Source: DATJFH01 sp035495815
Lineage (GTDB): Bacteria > Acidobacteriota > Terriglobia > Bryobacterales > Bryobacteraceae
Assembly (NCBI GenBank): GCA_035495815.1
Contig: DATJFH010000043.1
Location: 1-51,824, forward strand
DNA length: 51,824 nucleotides
Direction of reading: 5' to 3'
Shown here piece by piece: positions 16,078 to 25,088 of this stretch (positions are counted from its first letter, which is position 1; each line of letters opens with the position of its first letter). A model generated the notes under the pieces. The model saw nothing but the letters and a program-made list of their open reading frames with translations. It ran no database searches and had not been told where the DNA came from. Position numbers and translations under genes: made by a program.

Positions 16078-17202
16078 TCAGCGCAGGAGAGCCGACCTCA
16101 GGTTTTCCAGCGATTCACGCATGACCTGGATATCCTGCCAGCCCTGCGGATTGCCGGCGGCCGCTGCACTTACCGTATCGTGACGAAGCCGCAGGAACAA
16201 TTGCATCAACTCCGGATCGTGCCAGCCCCGGTCGGTCTCCTCCTGCATTACCTGCAGCGCGTGCTCGGAAGTCATGGCTACTTTGTACGACCGGGTGGAG
16301 ATCAGGGCGTCGTAGACATCCGCGAATTGCAGCACTCGGGCCAGCAAGGGGATACCTTGCCCGACGAGGCCGTCCGGGTAGCCTGTTCCGTCCCAGTGTT
16401 CGTGGTGGCTGCGAATGATCGGCAGCACCGGGTACAGGCACTTGATGCCCCTGCAGATCTCCTCGCCCTTGATCGTGTGAGTACGCATGATGGCCCATTC
16501 CGCTTCGGTCAACGGACCGCGCTTGAGCAGCACGGCGTCGGGAATGGCGATTTTACCCACGTCATGCAGGTATCCTCCGCGATGCAGCGCCAACAGATCG
16601 TCGGAAGGCAGATCCATCGCCATCCCCATGGCGATACTCAAAAGAGCCAGGCGCTGGCAATGGCCGGCTGTGTTGCTGTCCCGCTGCTCGACCGTCTGAG
16701 CCAGCGCCATCAGAATCGTTTCCGACTCGTCCATCCTGTCCACGACTGCCTTGTGGCGGAGCAGGCGCCGGACGCGGGCGCGCAGGATCTCGACATGGCA
16801 GGGCTGGATCAGGTATTCGTCCACGCCCGCGCTGATGGCGGCCACCTCGTCCTCCACGCTTCCGCACCCAGCCACCATCAACATGGGGGTCAACTGGGTC
16901 CGATGACTGGTCCGGACACGCTGGGCGAACGCGATTCCCTCGAGGAGCGGCAAATCGAAAACGATCATGTCGACCGAAGCCGTTTCCAGGATCGCCAGCG
17001 CCTCTGGAGCGCCGTTGGATTGAATTACTTCGTGGCCTTCTTCTTCGAACAGCACCCGCAGGAACCCGTTGCCGTCTATCACCAGAACCTTGTGGCTCCG
17101 GTCCGACTCCCGGCGGCAGTCTTTCCGGCTGGTCGTGACCAGGCGCGGCGCCAGCGGGGCGCCCTGCCGCTCGGCCTGGCCCAATCTCCATGTCATCCCC
17201 AT
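16078..17202 (-). CDS. Response-regulator-like HD-GYP phosphodiesterase (RpfG-type layout)
   Basis: A 374-residue cytoplasmic protein: receiver-like domain (about residues 37-150) plus HD-GYP domain (about 160-350). The output domain looks active, with His213-Asp214 in YLHDVGKIAIP and HHEHWDGTGYP at 266-276. The receiver keeps a possible phosphoacceptor Asp83 (VFDLPLLEG), but the usual acidic pair is reduced to one Asp (VIDG) and the conserved Lys before Pro is Gln133 (LIQP). It may therefore be a pseudo-receiver controlled by binding and not by phosphotransfer. No histidine kinase gene is adjacent. Confidence 0.9.
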   Translation of the reverse strand: MGMTWRLGQAERQGAPLAPRLVTTSRKDCRRESDRSHKVLVIDGNGFLRVLFEEEGHEVIQSNGAPEALAILETASVDMIVFDLPLLEGIAFAQRVRTSHRTQLTPMLMVAGCGSVEDEVAAISAGVDEYLIQPCHVEILRARVRRLLRHKAVVDRMDESETILMALAQTVEQRDSNTAGHCQRLALLSIAMGMAMDLPSDDLLALHRGGYLHDVGKIAIPDAVLLKRGPLTEAEWAIMRTHTIKGEEICRGIKCLYPVLPIIRSHHEHWDGTGYPDGLVGQGIPLLARVLQFADVYDALISTRSYKVAMTSEHALQVMQEETDRGWHDPELMQLFLRLRHDTVSAAAAGNPQGWQDIQVMRESLENLRSALLR

Positions 17203-17338
17203 TTGGAAATCCCTTCTCCTTAGCCGTTTGATAGAGCAGAGCGCCGCAGCAGCGCGTCAGGCAGGGCCGGCAGGCCCCGGCAGCCTTAATTTGCTTATCG
17301 GAGTCACTGTAAAAACCGTTATCCTGAATGCTGGGAAA

Positions 17339-18286
17339 ATGGCCGCGCGGAATAAACTCACAATCTCAGGAATCGAGGTAGGGCCGCTCGCCCTGGGAGG
17401 AAACGTATTCGGATGGACGCTGAATGAGCCTTCGTCCTTCCGGATCTTGGATGCGTTTGTAGCTTCCGGACTGAACCTCATCGATACGGCGGACGTCTAT
17501 TCGACCTGGGTTGCCGGGAACCATGGCGGCGAGTCGGAAGCCATTATAGGGGCCTGGCTGGCGCGGGGCGGCCGCAGGAGCCGGGTCGTTATCGCCACCA
17601 AGACCGGGATGGACATGGGCGCTGCCGGAAAAGGCCTGTCTCGCGCCCACATCCTGCGCTCGGCGGATGATTCGCTTCGACGCTTGCGGACCGACTACAT
17701 CGACCTCTATCAGGCCCATAAGGACGACCCTGACACACCTCTGGAAGAGACATTGGAAGCGTTCGCCACCCTGGTAAAACAGGGGAAAGTAAGAGCGGTG
17801 GGCGCTTCCAACTATTCCGCCGTCCGGCTTGCGCAGGCGCAGTCGATAAAGATCCCCGGATTCGCCGGCTATCAGTCCCTGCAGCCGCTCTATAACCTCT
17901 ATGATCGGGCGGTTTTCGAAGAGCAGCTCGAACCTTTGTGCCTGGATAACGGACTGGCCGTGTTTCCTTACTTCTCACTGGCCAGCGGATTCCTCACCGG
18001 CAAGTATCGTTCGGAAGCCGACCTGTCGAAAAGCGCGCGTGGACAGGGTGTAAGGAAATATATGAACGAGCGTGGATCACGAATTCTCGCGGCGCTGGAA
18101 GAAGCGGCGGCGCGTCACGCGGCGACGCCGGCGCAGGTGGCGCTGGCATGGCTGATGGCCCGTCCCAGCGTGACTGCCCCGATTTCGAGCGCCACCAGCG
18201 TTGAACAGCTCAATGAGCTCGTCGCGGCCACCCGGCTGAAGCTGGATCCCTCTTCAATCGACCTCCTGAATCAGGCCAGTCAATGA
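17339..18286 (+). CDS. Aldo/keto reductase
   Basis: A 315-residue NADPH-dependent oxidoreductase with a TIM-barrel fold. The catalytic tetrad is visible: Asp49 and Tyr54 (NLIDTADVYS), Lys88 (VVIATKTG) and His127 (LYQAHKDD). The cofactor-binding end (ISSATSVEQL) is present. The frame is open back to 17069, but the family N-terminus (LTISGIEVGPLALGGNVFGW) begins right after the ATG at 17339. It lies divergent to the HD-GYP gene and overlaps the DinB-like gene by 4 bases. Substrate unknown. Confidence 0.92.
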   Translation: MAARNKLTISGIEVGPLALGGNVFGWTLNEPSSFRILDAFVASGLNLIDTADVYSTWVAGNHGGESEAIIGAWLARGGRRSRVVIATKTGMDMGAAGKGLSRAHILRSADDSLRRLRTDYIDLYQAHKDDPDTPLEETLEAFATLVKQGKVRAVGASNYSAVRLAQAQSIKIPGFAGYQSLQPLYNLYDRAVFEEQLEPLCLDNGLAVFPYFSLASGFLTGKYRSEADLSKSARGQGVRKYMNERGSRILAALEEAAARHAATPAQVALAWLMARPSVTAPISSATSVEQLNELVAATRLKLDPSSIDLLNQASQ

Positions 18287-18888
18287 ATCACATTATGAAA
18301 ACCTTCTGTTTAGCAGCCCTCTCGATGGCCGCCGCTTTTGCCGGGACGTTGGAGCAGGGCGAGCGGGACCGCGCCATGAGCCATCTCCACGCCACTCGCA
18401 AGATGTTCCTCGATTCGGTGGATGGGCTCAGCGAGGCGCAATGGACCTTCAAGCCGGGACCCGACCGCTGGTCGATTGCCGAGTGCGCGGAACATATCGC
18501 TCTCAGCGAGGATGCGCTGTTCGAAATGCTGCGCCAGACGATGAAGTCCCCTGCGGCGCCGGAGAAGAAGGCGGCGGTCCGAGGCAAGGACGAGATGATC
18601 CTCAAAACACTGCCCGACCGCAGCGTCAAAGCAAAGGCGCCGGAGATGCTCCAGCCTAAGCGCCGCTGGCCCAACCGCGCAGACCTGCTGGCGCACTTCA
18701 AGCAGAGCCGCGACCGCAACATCGCCTATATCCAAACCACGGAAGACGACCTCCGCAGCCACTTCACCGAGAACCCGTTCCTGAAAACCATCGACGCCTA
18801 CCAGGTGATGCTGATGCTGTCGGCGCACAGCGAACGGCACATCCTGCAAATCCTGGAAGTAAAAGCGGACCCCGGGTTCCCGAAGTAA
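18283..18888 (+). CDS. Secreted DinB-superfamily (four-helix metal-binding) protein
   Basis: A 201-residue DinB_2-type protein with an N-terminal signal peptide (about residues 1-21). Candidate metal ligands sit where the family places them: His71 (CAEHIAL) and His182 and His186 (AHSERH), with the WSIAECAEHI and ERHILQI helices well conserved. Most DinB-fold enzymes (bacillithiol or mycothiol transferases) are cytoplasmic; export is unusual but recurrent in Acidobacteriota. It is coupled to the aldo/keto reductase gene through ATGA. Confidence 0.85.
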   Translation: MNHIMKTFCLAALSMAAAFAGTLEQGERDRAMSHLHATRKMFLDSVDGLSEAQWTFKPGPDRWSIAECAEHIALSEDALFEMLRQTMKSPAAPEKKAAVRGKDEMILKTLPDRSVKAKAPEMLQPKRRWPNRADLLAHFKQSRDRNIAYIQTTEDDLRSHFTENPFLKTIDAYQVMLMLSAHSERHILQILEVKADPGFPK

Positions 18889-18900
18889 TTCGTAAATTCG

Positions 18901-19497
18901 CTAGTTCAAACCGCCGAGAATATCCACGACGTACTTCCGGGTTTCGGGAATCTGTGGTAACCCGCCCCACTTCTCCACCTGCCCTGGACCTGCATTATAG
19001 GCTCCGAGCGCCTTCGCCAGATCTCCGCCATACTGGGTGAGCAACTGCTTCAACAGCCGGGTTCCCGCCTCCACGTTCTGACCGGGATCGTAAGGATTGG
19101 TTACCCCGAACTGGGTCTGCACGGACGGCATCAGCTGCATGAGTCCCTGCGCGCCCTTGACCGAAGTGGCGCAGGTATCATAGGCGGATTCTTTCCGCAC
19201 CACGGCTCGCACCAGGCCTGGGTCCAGTCCCGTTTTCCGCGCGCCTTCGTCTACAATGTCCCGCACTTTGTCCAAGGGAATGCGTTCGCAGGCAACTTGT
19301 GGAACGAAGGCCGTTTCCGGCAGCATGGGAGGCGCGAAGAAGGCTGGATTGCCGGCCGCCAGCGCGGCTTGCTGCGCGCTTACCGACGCCCGCTGTCTTT
19401 CGATCGACGCTTCCTGCCGCGCCCTGGCATCGCTATATGCCGGGTCCGCCCCCAGCGCCATGCTCAGCAGCAGGCACACGCCGCACACCCATCTCAC
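18901..19497 (-). CDS. Lytic transglycosylase, SLT domain
   Basis: A 198-residue exported murein hydrolase: signal peptide (residues 1-16), a helical Gln/Ala-rich stretch (about 24-50) and an SLT domain (about 75-195). The catalytic Glu103 (RKES) and the motifs GAQGLMQLMP (115-124) and AYNAGP (166-171) are intact. It cleaves the glycan strand of peptidoglycan, forming anhydro-muramic ends. It is convergent with the DinB-like gene and is separated by 19 bases from the DUF1501 gene upstream. Confidence 0.92.
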   Translation of the reverse strand: MRWVCGVCLLLSMALGADPAYSDARARQEASIERQRASVSAQQAALAAGNPAFFAPPMLPETAFVPQVACERIPLDKVRDIVDEGARKTGLDPGLVRAVVRKESAYDTCATSVKGAQGLMQLMPSVQTQFGVTNPYDPGQNVEAGTRLLKQLLTQYGGDLAKALGAYNAGPGQVEKWGGLPQIPETRKYVVDILGGLN

Positions 19498-19516
19498 ATT
19501 GCTTGTATCGGCGGAA

Positions 19517-20962
19517 TTACGCCAGTAATCCAGGGATGATTTCGCCCGCTACGTCGGTCAGACGCATATCCCTTCCACTAAAGGGATATGTCAATCGCTT
19601 GTGGTCGAGCCCCAGCAGGTGGAGGATGGTCGCGTGCAGATCATGCACGTGGACCTTGTTCTCCACGGCGAAGTACCCATATTCGTCGGTGGCGCCGTAC
19701 ACTGTGCCGCCTTTCACGCCGCCGCCGGCCATCCACATCGTAAAGCCGTACGGATTGTGGTCGCGTCCGACTTCCTTGGTGTAGCCGCCATCGGCCAGCT
19801 GCGCGCACGGCGTGCGGCCGAATTCGCCGCCCCACACGACCAGCGTCCGGCTGAGCAGCCCCCGGGCCTTCAGGTCTTTGAGCAGCGCGGCAATGGGCTG
19901 ATCCACGGCCTTGGCGTTGATACGATGCCCGCTCTCCAGGCTCCCGTGCTGATCCCACCGGTCGATCCCCTTGCGTGCAGGTGTAAGCAGCTCCACGAAG
20001 CGCACGCCGCGCTCCACCATGCGCCGGGCGAGCAGACATTCGCGTCCGAATTCTTCGGTATCCGGTGAATCCAGCCCGTAAAGCTGGCGCGTGGTTTCGG
20101 ACTCGCCTTTGAGGTCCACCAGCTCCGGCACTTCCGACTGCATACGGAAAGCCAACTCGTAATTGGCGATGGTCGCCTCGATCTCGCTTACCGGACCGAA
20201 CCGGTCGAGCACTCCCCGATTGAGCTTCCGGAGCAGGCTCAGCTTGCTCTGCTGCAGCGCGGGTGTGGCTTCGAGCGGCTCGAGGTCCGCAATCGGATGC
20301 TCACCCTTCCGAAACAGCGTGCCCTGGTAAGTCGCCGGCAGAAAGCCGCTGCCGAACAAGTCCAGGCCGCCGGGCGGAACGAGGCCGCTTTCGAGAACGA
20401 TGAATCCGGGCAGATTGTCGCACTCGCTGCCGAGACCGTACGTCACCCAGCCGCCCATGCTCGGCCGTCCCTGAAACCCGGAGCCGGAGTGCATGAAGTA
20501 GTTGGCTGCGGTGTGCTCGGAATGATCGGCGACCATCGAGCGGATAATGGCCATGTCATCCACGCATTCGGCCACGTGCGGGAACAGCTCGCTTACGTCC
20601 GCGCCGCACTGTCCGTGCCTTCCGAAAGTGAAGGGAGAAGGCAGAATCTTGTCGCTGATGTTGAAGACCGTGGTGGGCGGCTTGAACGGAAGCGACTGCC
20701 CGCTCTCTTTTTTCAGCCGCGGCTTAGGATCGAAGCTGTCGATCTGCGACGGGCCTCCGTCCATGAACAGAAAGATCACCGATTTCGCCTTGGCTTCATG
20801 ATGCGGCTGTCGCGGCGCGAGCGGATTGACGCCCGCGGCGGATGCTCCCGCCGCCCGCTTCCCGGCGAGCAGTGCGGTTAGGGCCAGCCCGCCAAACCCG
20901 TTGGCAGTTCGGAACAGCATGTCGCGCCGGCTGATTCTTGCGCGTTCCGGTCTAGCGTACAT
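19517..20962 (-). CDS. DUF1501 family protein (exported, sulfatase-like fold)
   Basis: A 481-residue protein beginning with a twin-arginine-type leader (ISRRDMLFRTANGFGGLALT), so Tat export is likely. The DUF1501 core is recognisable by FLFMDGGPSQIDSFDPK, then VVWGGEFGRTPCA and GRDHNPYGFTMW, which resemble the metal site of alkaline phosphatase/sulfatase-fold enzymes. The start at 20962 overlaps the end of the upstream DUF1553 gene by 11 bases; the longer open frame to 21169 shadows that gene. Pairs of DUF1549/DUF1553 and DUF1501 genes are common in Planctomycetes, Verrucomicrobia and Acidobacteriota. The function is unknown, with polysaccharide breakdown often suspected. Confidence 0.9.
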   Translation of the reverse strand: MYARPERARISRRDMLFRTANGFGGLALTALLAGKRAAGASAAGVNPLAPRQPHHEAKAKSVIFLFMDGGPSQIDSFDPKPRLKKESGQSLPFKPPTTVFNISDKILPSPFTFGRHGQCGADVSELFPHVAECVDDMAIIRSMVADHSEHTAANYFMHSGSGFQGRPSMGGWVTYGLGSECDNLPGFIVLESGLVPPGGLDLFGSGFLPATYQGTLFRKGEHPIADLEPLEATPALQQSKLSLLRKLNRGVLDRFGPVSEIEATIANYELAFRMQSEVPELVDLKGESETTRQLYGLDSPDTEEFGRECLLARRMVERGVRFVELLTPARKGIDRWDQHGSLESGHRINAKAVDQPIAALLKDLKARGLLSRTLVVWGGEFGRTPCAQLADGGYTKEVGRDHNPYGFTMWMAGGGVKGGTVYGATDEYGYFAVENKVHVHDLHATILHLLGLDHKRLTYPFSGRDMRLTDVAGEIIPGLLA

Positions 20963-23654
20963 AGATAAACTCCGCGGAATTGAACAGCACATGCGCCAGG
21001 TCGGACCACTGGCCGGTCTTGATGAAATCCAGCGCCGCCGCGGACTCCCAATCTTCGGGCGGGCGGGCGAAAGCGGCCTCGTACATGTTTCGGACGCGGC
21101 GGCCCGGATCGCTCTCCCCGGCTGCCGCGCGTTTGGCCCACTCCCGCGATTCCAGCGCCAGGAATTCATCGTTCATCAGGATCAGCGCCTGCGACGGCAC
21201 GGTGGAAACGCTCCTGCGCCCGATAGCTGAAATCGGCAGGGGGTAATCGAATGCCAGGAACATCGGCGTCAGAAAATTGCGCCGTACCTGGATGTAGAGG
21301 CTGCGCCGCCGGCTGCCGTCGAGGGGACCGGAGGCCGGCTTCCCACGCCCCTCCTGAAATTTGCTGATATAGGGCGGAACACTCGGCCCGAGCACGCTGC
21401 GGTCGAGCGTGCCGGCGACGGCCAGCACCGCATCGCGAATGGCCTCCGCTTCCAGGCGCGCCACCGGGAAGTGGTGGAGCAGCTTGTTTTCCGGATCGAT
21501 CTTCGCCGCCGCCGCATCTACCCCGCTCGACATGCGGTAGGCGCTCGACAGCAGCATCAGCCGGTGCATAGCCTTTACAGACCAGCCGCTCTCGACGAAG
21601 CGCCGTGCCAGGTAGTCGAGCAGTTCGGGATGCGTGGGCGCGTCGCCGGTCCGGCCGAAATTGTCGGTCGAGCGCACCAGCCCGTAACCGAAATGATGCT
21701 TCCACAGGCGGTTGACCATCACGCGCGCGGTCAACGGATTCTCCGCTGAAGCCATCCGCTCGGCGATCTCCAGCCGGCCGCTGCCGTTTCGAACCGGCGG
21801 CTGGTTCTCACCGGCGATCACCTGCAGGAAACGACGCGGCGCAGGCTCGCCCAGGTTCTGGTGATTGCCGCGAATGTGGATTCGGACGTCGTGCGGCTCC
21901 TCGTCAGCGGCAATCGTGGCGAACACCGAAGCAGGAACCGCCGCTACCGCCGGCTTTGCATCGAGCGGCAGCCGCATCAATTGTCCCGGCTCGTCCGCCG
22001 GCGGCTGGTTCGAATCGGAGAACACGATGCGGTCGACTGCAATATGGCCCTCGCTGCTGCGGTCCACGATCTCGAGGTAGCACAGGCGGCCGATTTCCTT
22101 CGTCATCCGCAGCGTCTTCCACTGGAACTCGCCGCTTCCTTCCGGCGCCGCGTGCTGGCTCTTGTGGCCGTCGGCCACGATGGTGAAACGAACCTCGGCC
22201 CCTTCCTTCCGGCGCGCATCGGCCTTCGTCCCAGCCAGCCGCACGTGCACATACAGCTTCGGCATGCGGAATTTGCGGGACGTCAATGCGCCCATCAGCG
22301 CCTCCGAACCGCCGAAAGAACTGGCCACTCCCAGGACGGGGCCGGAGCCGAAGGCCTGTCCGGTGACGCGCCATCCTTCGAAGTCGGTCCGGTCGAAATC
22401 CTCGAACGTCCCGTCTTCGCGGCGCGGATGAGGAGGCGCCGGCTCCGTCTTACGGGCGGCGACTGCAGCGGCGATCTGCCGGGTCCGCTCCGGCGAATCG
22501 ATCACCGTCTCGTTCAGAGTGGTGCTATGCAGAACGCCCGCCAGACTGTAGTAATCGGCTGTGGGGATTGGATCGAATTTGTGATCGTGACAGCGGGCGC
22601 AGGCTACCGTCAGCCCGAGGAAAGCCTTGCTCATCACGTCGATCTGGTTATCCACTTCGTCGGCTCTGGACTTGATGGAATCGGTGGCCGAGTTCAACAC
22701 TTCGCCGAACCAGAAGAAGCTGGTGCCCAGCGGCGATTCCCAGTGTGTTTTGTCGCGGCTGAGACGCTTCCGCGGGAGCAGATCGCCCGCGATGTGTTCC
22801 TTCACGAACTGATCGTAGGGCACATCCTCGTTGAACGCGCGGATGACGTAATCGCGATAGCGCCAGGCGTCGAGCTTGTCGTTATCGAATTCGTGTCCGT
22901 TGGTTTCGGCATAGCGCACCAGGTCCAGCCAGTGCCGGGCCCAGCGTTCCCCGTAGTGCGGCGAGGCGAGCAGCCGGTCGACCACCTTGCGGAACGCGTC
23001 CGGAGACGAATCGCTGAGGAACGCCTCCACTTCGCCCGGCGTAGGTGGAAGCCCGATCAGGTCGAAGGTGACGCGGCGGATCAGGGTTCGCTTATCGGCG
23101 GGCGGCGCAGGCGAGAGGCTCTTCTCCTCCAGTTTCGCCAGCACAAACCGGTCGATGGGTGAAGTGGGCCAGGACTCCTCTTTGACGGCAGGCGGCGCCG
23201 GATCCTTCACCGGCTGAAACGACCAGAACTTCCGCGCCGCGCTGAAATCGATACTTTTCCGGACCGGCGCCTTGGCCGCTTCTTCGACGCGGGGATCGGG
23301 CGCGCCCATTTTGACCCAAGCCGTCAGGTCGGCGATCTGCTCGGCGCTCAGTTTGCCGGATGGCGGCATTTTCAGATTGAGGCTGCTATAGGAAACGGCC
23401 TTGATCAGCGCGCTGCCCGCGGGATCGCCGGGTACGATCGCGGGACCGCTTTCGCCCCCTTTTCGGGCGCCGTCCCGATTGTCGAGCCGCAACCCGCCCA
23501 TCGGCTGCGGGAGCTTGGCGCTGTGGCATGAGTAGCACTTTTCAGCCAGCACCGGCCGAATCTTCTTCTCGAAAAAATCGAGCTGATCCTGAGAAACCTG
23601 CGCCCCGGCAGTAGCGCCAAGGACAACCAAACCGATCAGCGAAAACCGGATCAT
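20952..23654 (-). CDS. PSD1 and planctomycete cytochrome c domain protein (DUF1549/DUF1553)
   Basis: A 900-residue exported protein. After the signal peptide (residues 1-18) comes a planctomycete-type cytochrome c domain with one haem motif, CYSCH (about residues 40-44), and a later MPP that may supply the axial Met. DUF1549 follows (about 160-390, with LIGLPPTPGEVEAFL and HWLDLVRYAETNGHE), then a beta-rich spacer (about 420-570) and DUF1553 (about 620-880, with NPLTARVMVNRLWKHHFGYG). It is translated just ahead of the DUF1501 gene and probably works with it. Divergent to the MFS gene at 23802. Confidence 0.93.
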   Translation of the reverse strand: MIRFSLIGLVVLGATAGAQVSQDQLDFFEKKIRPVLAEKCYSCHSAKLPQPMGGLRLDNRDGARKGGESGPAIVPGDPAGSALIKAVSYSSLNLKMPPSGKLSAEQIADLTAWVKMGAPDPRVEEAAKAPVRKSIDFSAARKFWSFQPVKDPAPPAVKEESWPTSPIDRFVLAKLEEKSLSPAPPADKRTLIRRVTFDLIGLPPTPGEVEAFLSDSSPDAFRKVVDRLLASPHYGERWARHWLDLVRYAETNGHEFDNDKLDAWRYRDYVIRAFNEDVPYDQFVKEHIAGDLLPRKRLSRDKTHWESPLGTSFFWFGEVLNSATDSIKSRADEVDNQIDVMSKAFLGLTVACARCHDHKFDPIPTADYYSLAGVLHSTTLNETVIDSPERTRQIAAAVAARKTEPAPPHPRREDGTFEDFDRTDFEGWRVTGQAFGSGPVLGVASSFGGSEALMGALTSRKFRMPKLYVHVRLAGTKADARRKEGAEVRFTIVADGHKSQHAAPEGSGEFQWKTLRMTKEIGRLCYLEIVDRSSEGHIAVDRIVFSDSNQPPADEPGQLMRLPLDAKPAVAAVPASVFATIAADEEPHDVRIHIRGNHQNLGEPAPRRFLQVIAGENQPPVRNGSGRLEIAERMASAENPLTARVMVNRLWKHHFGYGLVRSTDNFGRTGDAPTHPELLDYLARRFVESGWSVKAMHRLMLLSSAYRMSSGVDAAAAKIDPENKLLHHFPVARLEAEAIRDAVLAVAGTLDRSVLGPSVPPYISKFQEGRGKPASGPLDGSRRRSLYIQVRRNFLTPMFLAFDYPLPISAIGRRSVSTVPSQALILMNDEFLALESREWAKRAAAGESDPGRRVRNMYEAAFARPPEDWESAAALDFIKTGQWSDLAHVLFNSAEFIYVR

Positions 23655-23801
23655 CCTTGTCTATGTTACCCCTAGCGGCGTGGTCTCGGCAGGCGGAAGG
23701 CGCCTCACCTCGCATCTCCTTCGGGTGAAAACCGGCGGCAATACACGATTGGCTGCCCCACTCAGGCAAAATAGAAAAGAGGTCTGTCCAGGCGTTCCTT
23801 C

Positions 23802-25088
23802 ATGGCGGAAAATAAATTAGCGCTATCCCGATTCCAGGCTACTGTCCGGGCGCTGCGCCATCGAAACTTCCGGCTTTTCTTTCTAGGCCAGCTCGTCTCG
23901 CTCATTGGAACCTGGATGCAGACGGTGGCGCAGTCCTGGCTCGTCTACCGGCTTACCGGATCCTCCGCCCTGCTCGGCTCGGTCAACTTCGCCAGCCAGA
24001 TTCCGGTCTTCCTGTTGTCTCCGGCCGGCGGGGTTGTGGCCGACCGTTACAACCGACACCGGCTCGTGATCGCCACGCAAGCGGCTTCCATGCTGCTGGC
24101 GCTGGTTCTGGCCGGGCTTACGCTCTTCCACATGGTCAAGGTCTGGCAGATTTTCGTGCTCTCGGCTCTGCTCGGCATCGTGAACGCGTTCGACATACCG
24201 GCGCGGCAGGCGTTCATCGTCGAGATGACCAGCCGCGAAGACCTGATCAACGCCATCGCGCTAAACTCCTCCGCCTTCAATGGCGCGCGCATCGTGGGCC
24301 CGGCAGTGGCGGGGATCCTGGTGGCTGCGGTCGGTGAAGGCTGGTGTTTTTTCGCCAACGGAGTGAGCTATATCGCCGTGATTGCGGGATTGCTGGCGAT
24401 GAAACTGCAGCCCTACCGGCCGCGGCACGTCGAGTCCTCCGTTCTGCGTCACATCGGCGAAGGTTTCCGCTTCATTGCCGATACCGCTCCGATTCGCGCG
24501 CTGCTGCTGCTGGTCGGGCTGGTGAGTCTCGCCGGGATGCCATACTCGGTCCTGATGCCGATCTTCGCGGACCGCATCCTCAACGCGGGCGCGCAAGGAC
24601 TGGGAATCCTGATGGGAATTTCGGGGCTTGGAGCCCTTGCCGGGGCTCTTCTGCTGGCGTCCCGGCAGACGGTACGGGGGCTTGGCCGCTGGATCGTAAT
24701 TTCCTCCGCTTCGTTCAGTGCGCTGCTCATCGTTTTCGCCTATTCGCGCTGGTTCTGGCTTTCCGCGGCTGTACTGGTTCCCATCGGTTTCTCCGTGATG
24801 ATCCAGATGGGCTCGACCAACACCTTGATCCAGAGCATGACGCCGGATGCGATGCGGGGCCGCGTGCTGGCCGGCTATTCCATGATGCTGATGGGAATGG
24901 CGCCTATCGGAGCGCTGATCGCCGGGGTACTGGCCGAGCACATCGGGGCGAGGGCCACGGTGTCGGCCGGGGCGCTGGCTTGCGGGGCCGCCGCAGCCGC
25001 CTTTGCGCTGCACCTGCCTGGCATCCGGCAGGAAGCACGGGAACTGATCCTGGCGCAATCCGCTACAATTCCTCCGGAGGCATCATGA
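23802..25088 (+). CDS. MFS transporter of the DHA3/EntS exporter type
   Basis: A 428-residue major facilitator with about 12 membrane helices. The opening (RALRHRNFRLFFLGQLVSLI) followed by GTWMQTVAQSWLVYRLTGSS and the ADRYNRHRL loop are typical of MFS_3 proteins, which include siderophore and macrolide exporters. The substrate cannot be told. The stop overlaps the amidohydrolase start (ATGA), so the two genes are translationally coupled. Confidence 0.9.
   Translation: MAENKLALSRFQATVRALRHRNFRLFFLGQLVSLIGTWMQTVAQSWLVYRLTGSSALLGSVNFASQIPVFLLSPAGGVVADRYNRHRLVIATQAASMLLALVLAGLTLFHMVKVWQIFVLSALLGIVNAFDIPARQAFIVEMTSREDLINAIALNSSAFNGARIVGPAVAGILVAAVGEGWCFFANGVSYIAVIAGLLAMKLQPYRPRHVESSVLRHIGEGFRFIADTAPIRALLLLVGLVSLAGMPYSVLMPIFADRILNAGAQGLGILMGISGLGALAGALLLASRQTVRGLGRWIVISSASFSALLIVFAYSRWFWLSAAVLVPIGFSVMIQMGSTNTLIQSMTPDAMRGRVLAGYSMMLMGMAPIGALIAGVLAEHIGARATVSAGALACGAAAAAFALHLPGIRQEARELILAQSATIPPEAS

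Noticed and set aside
24344..25084. Upstream extension of the amidohydrolase frame
   Set aside because: It lies in the +1 frame of the MFS gene; ribosome binding site and signal peptide place the start at 25085.
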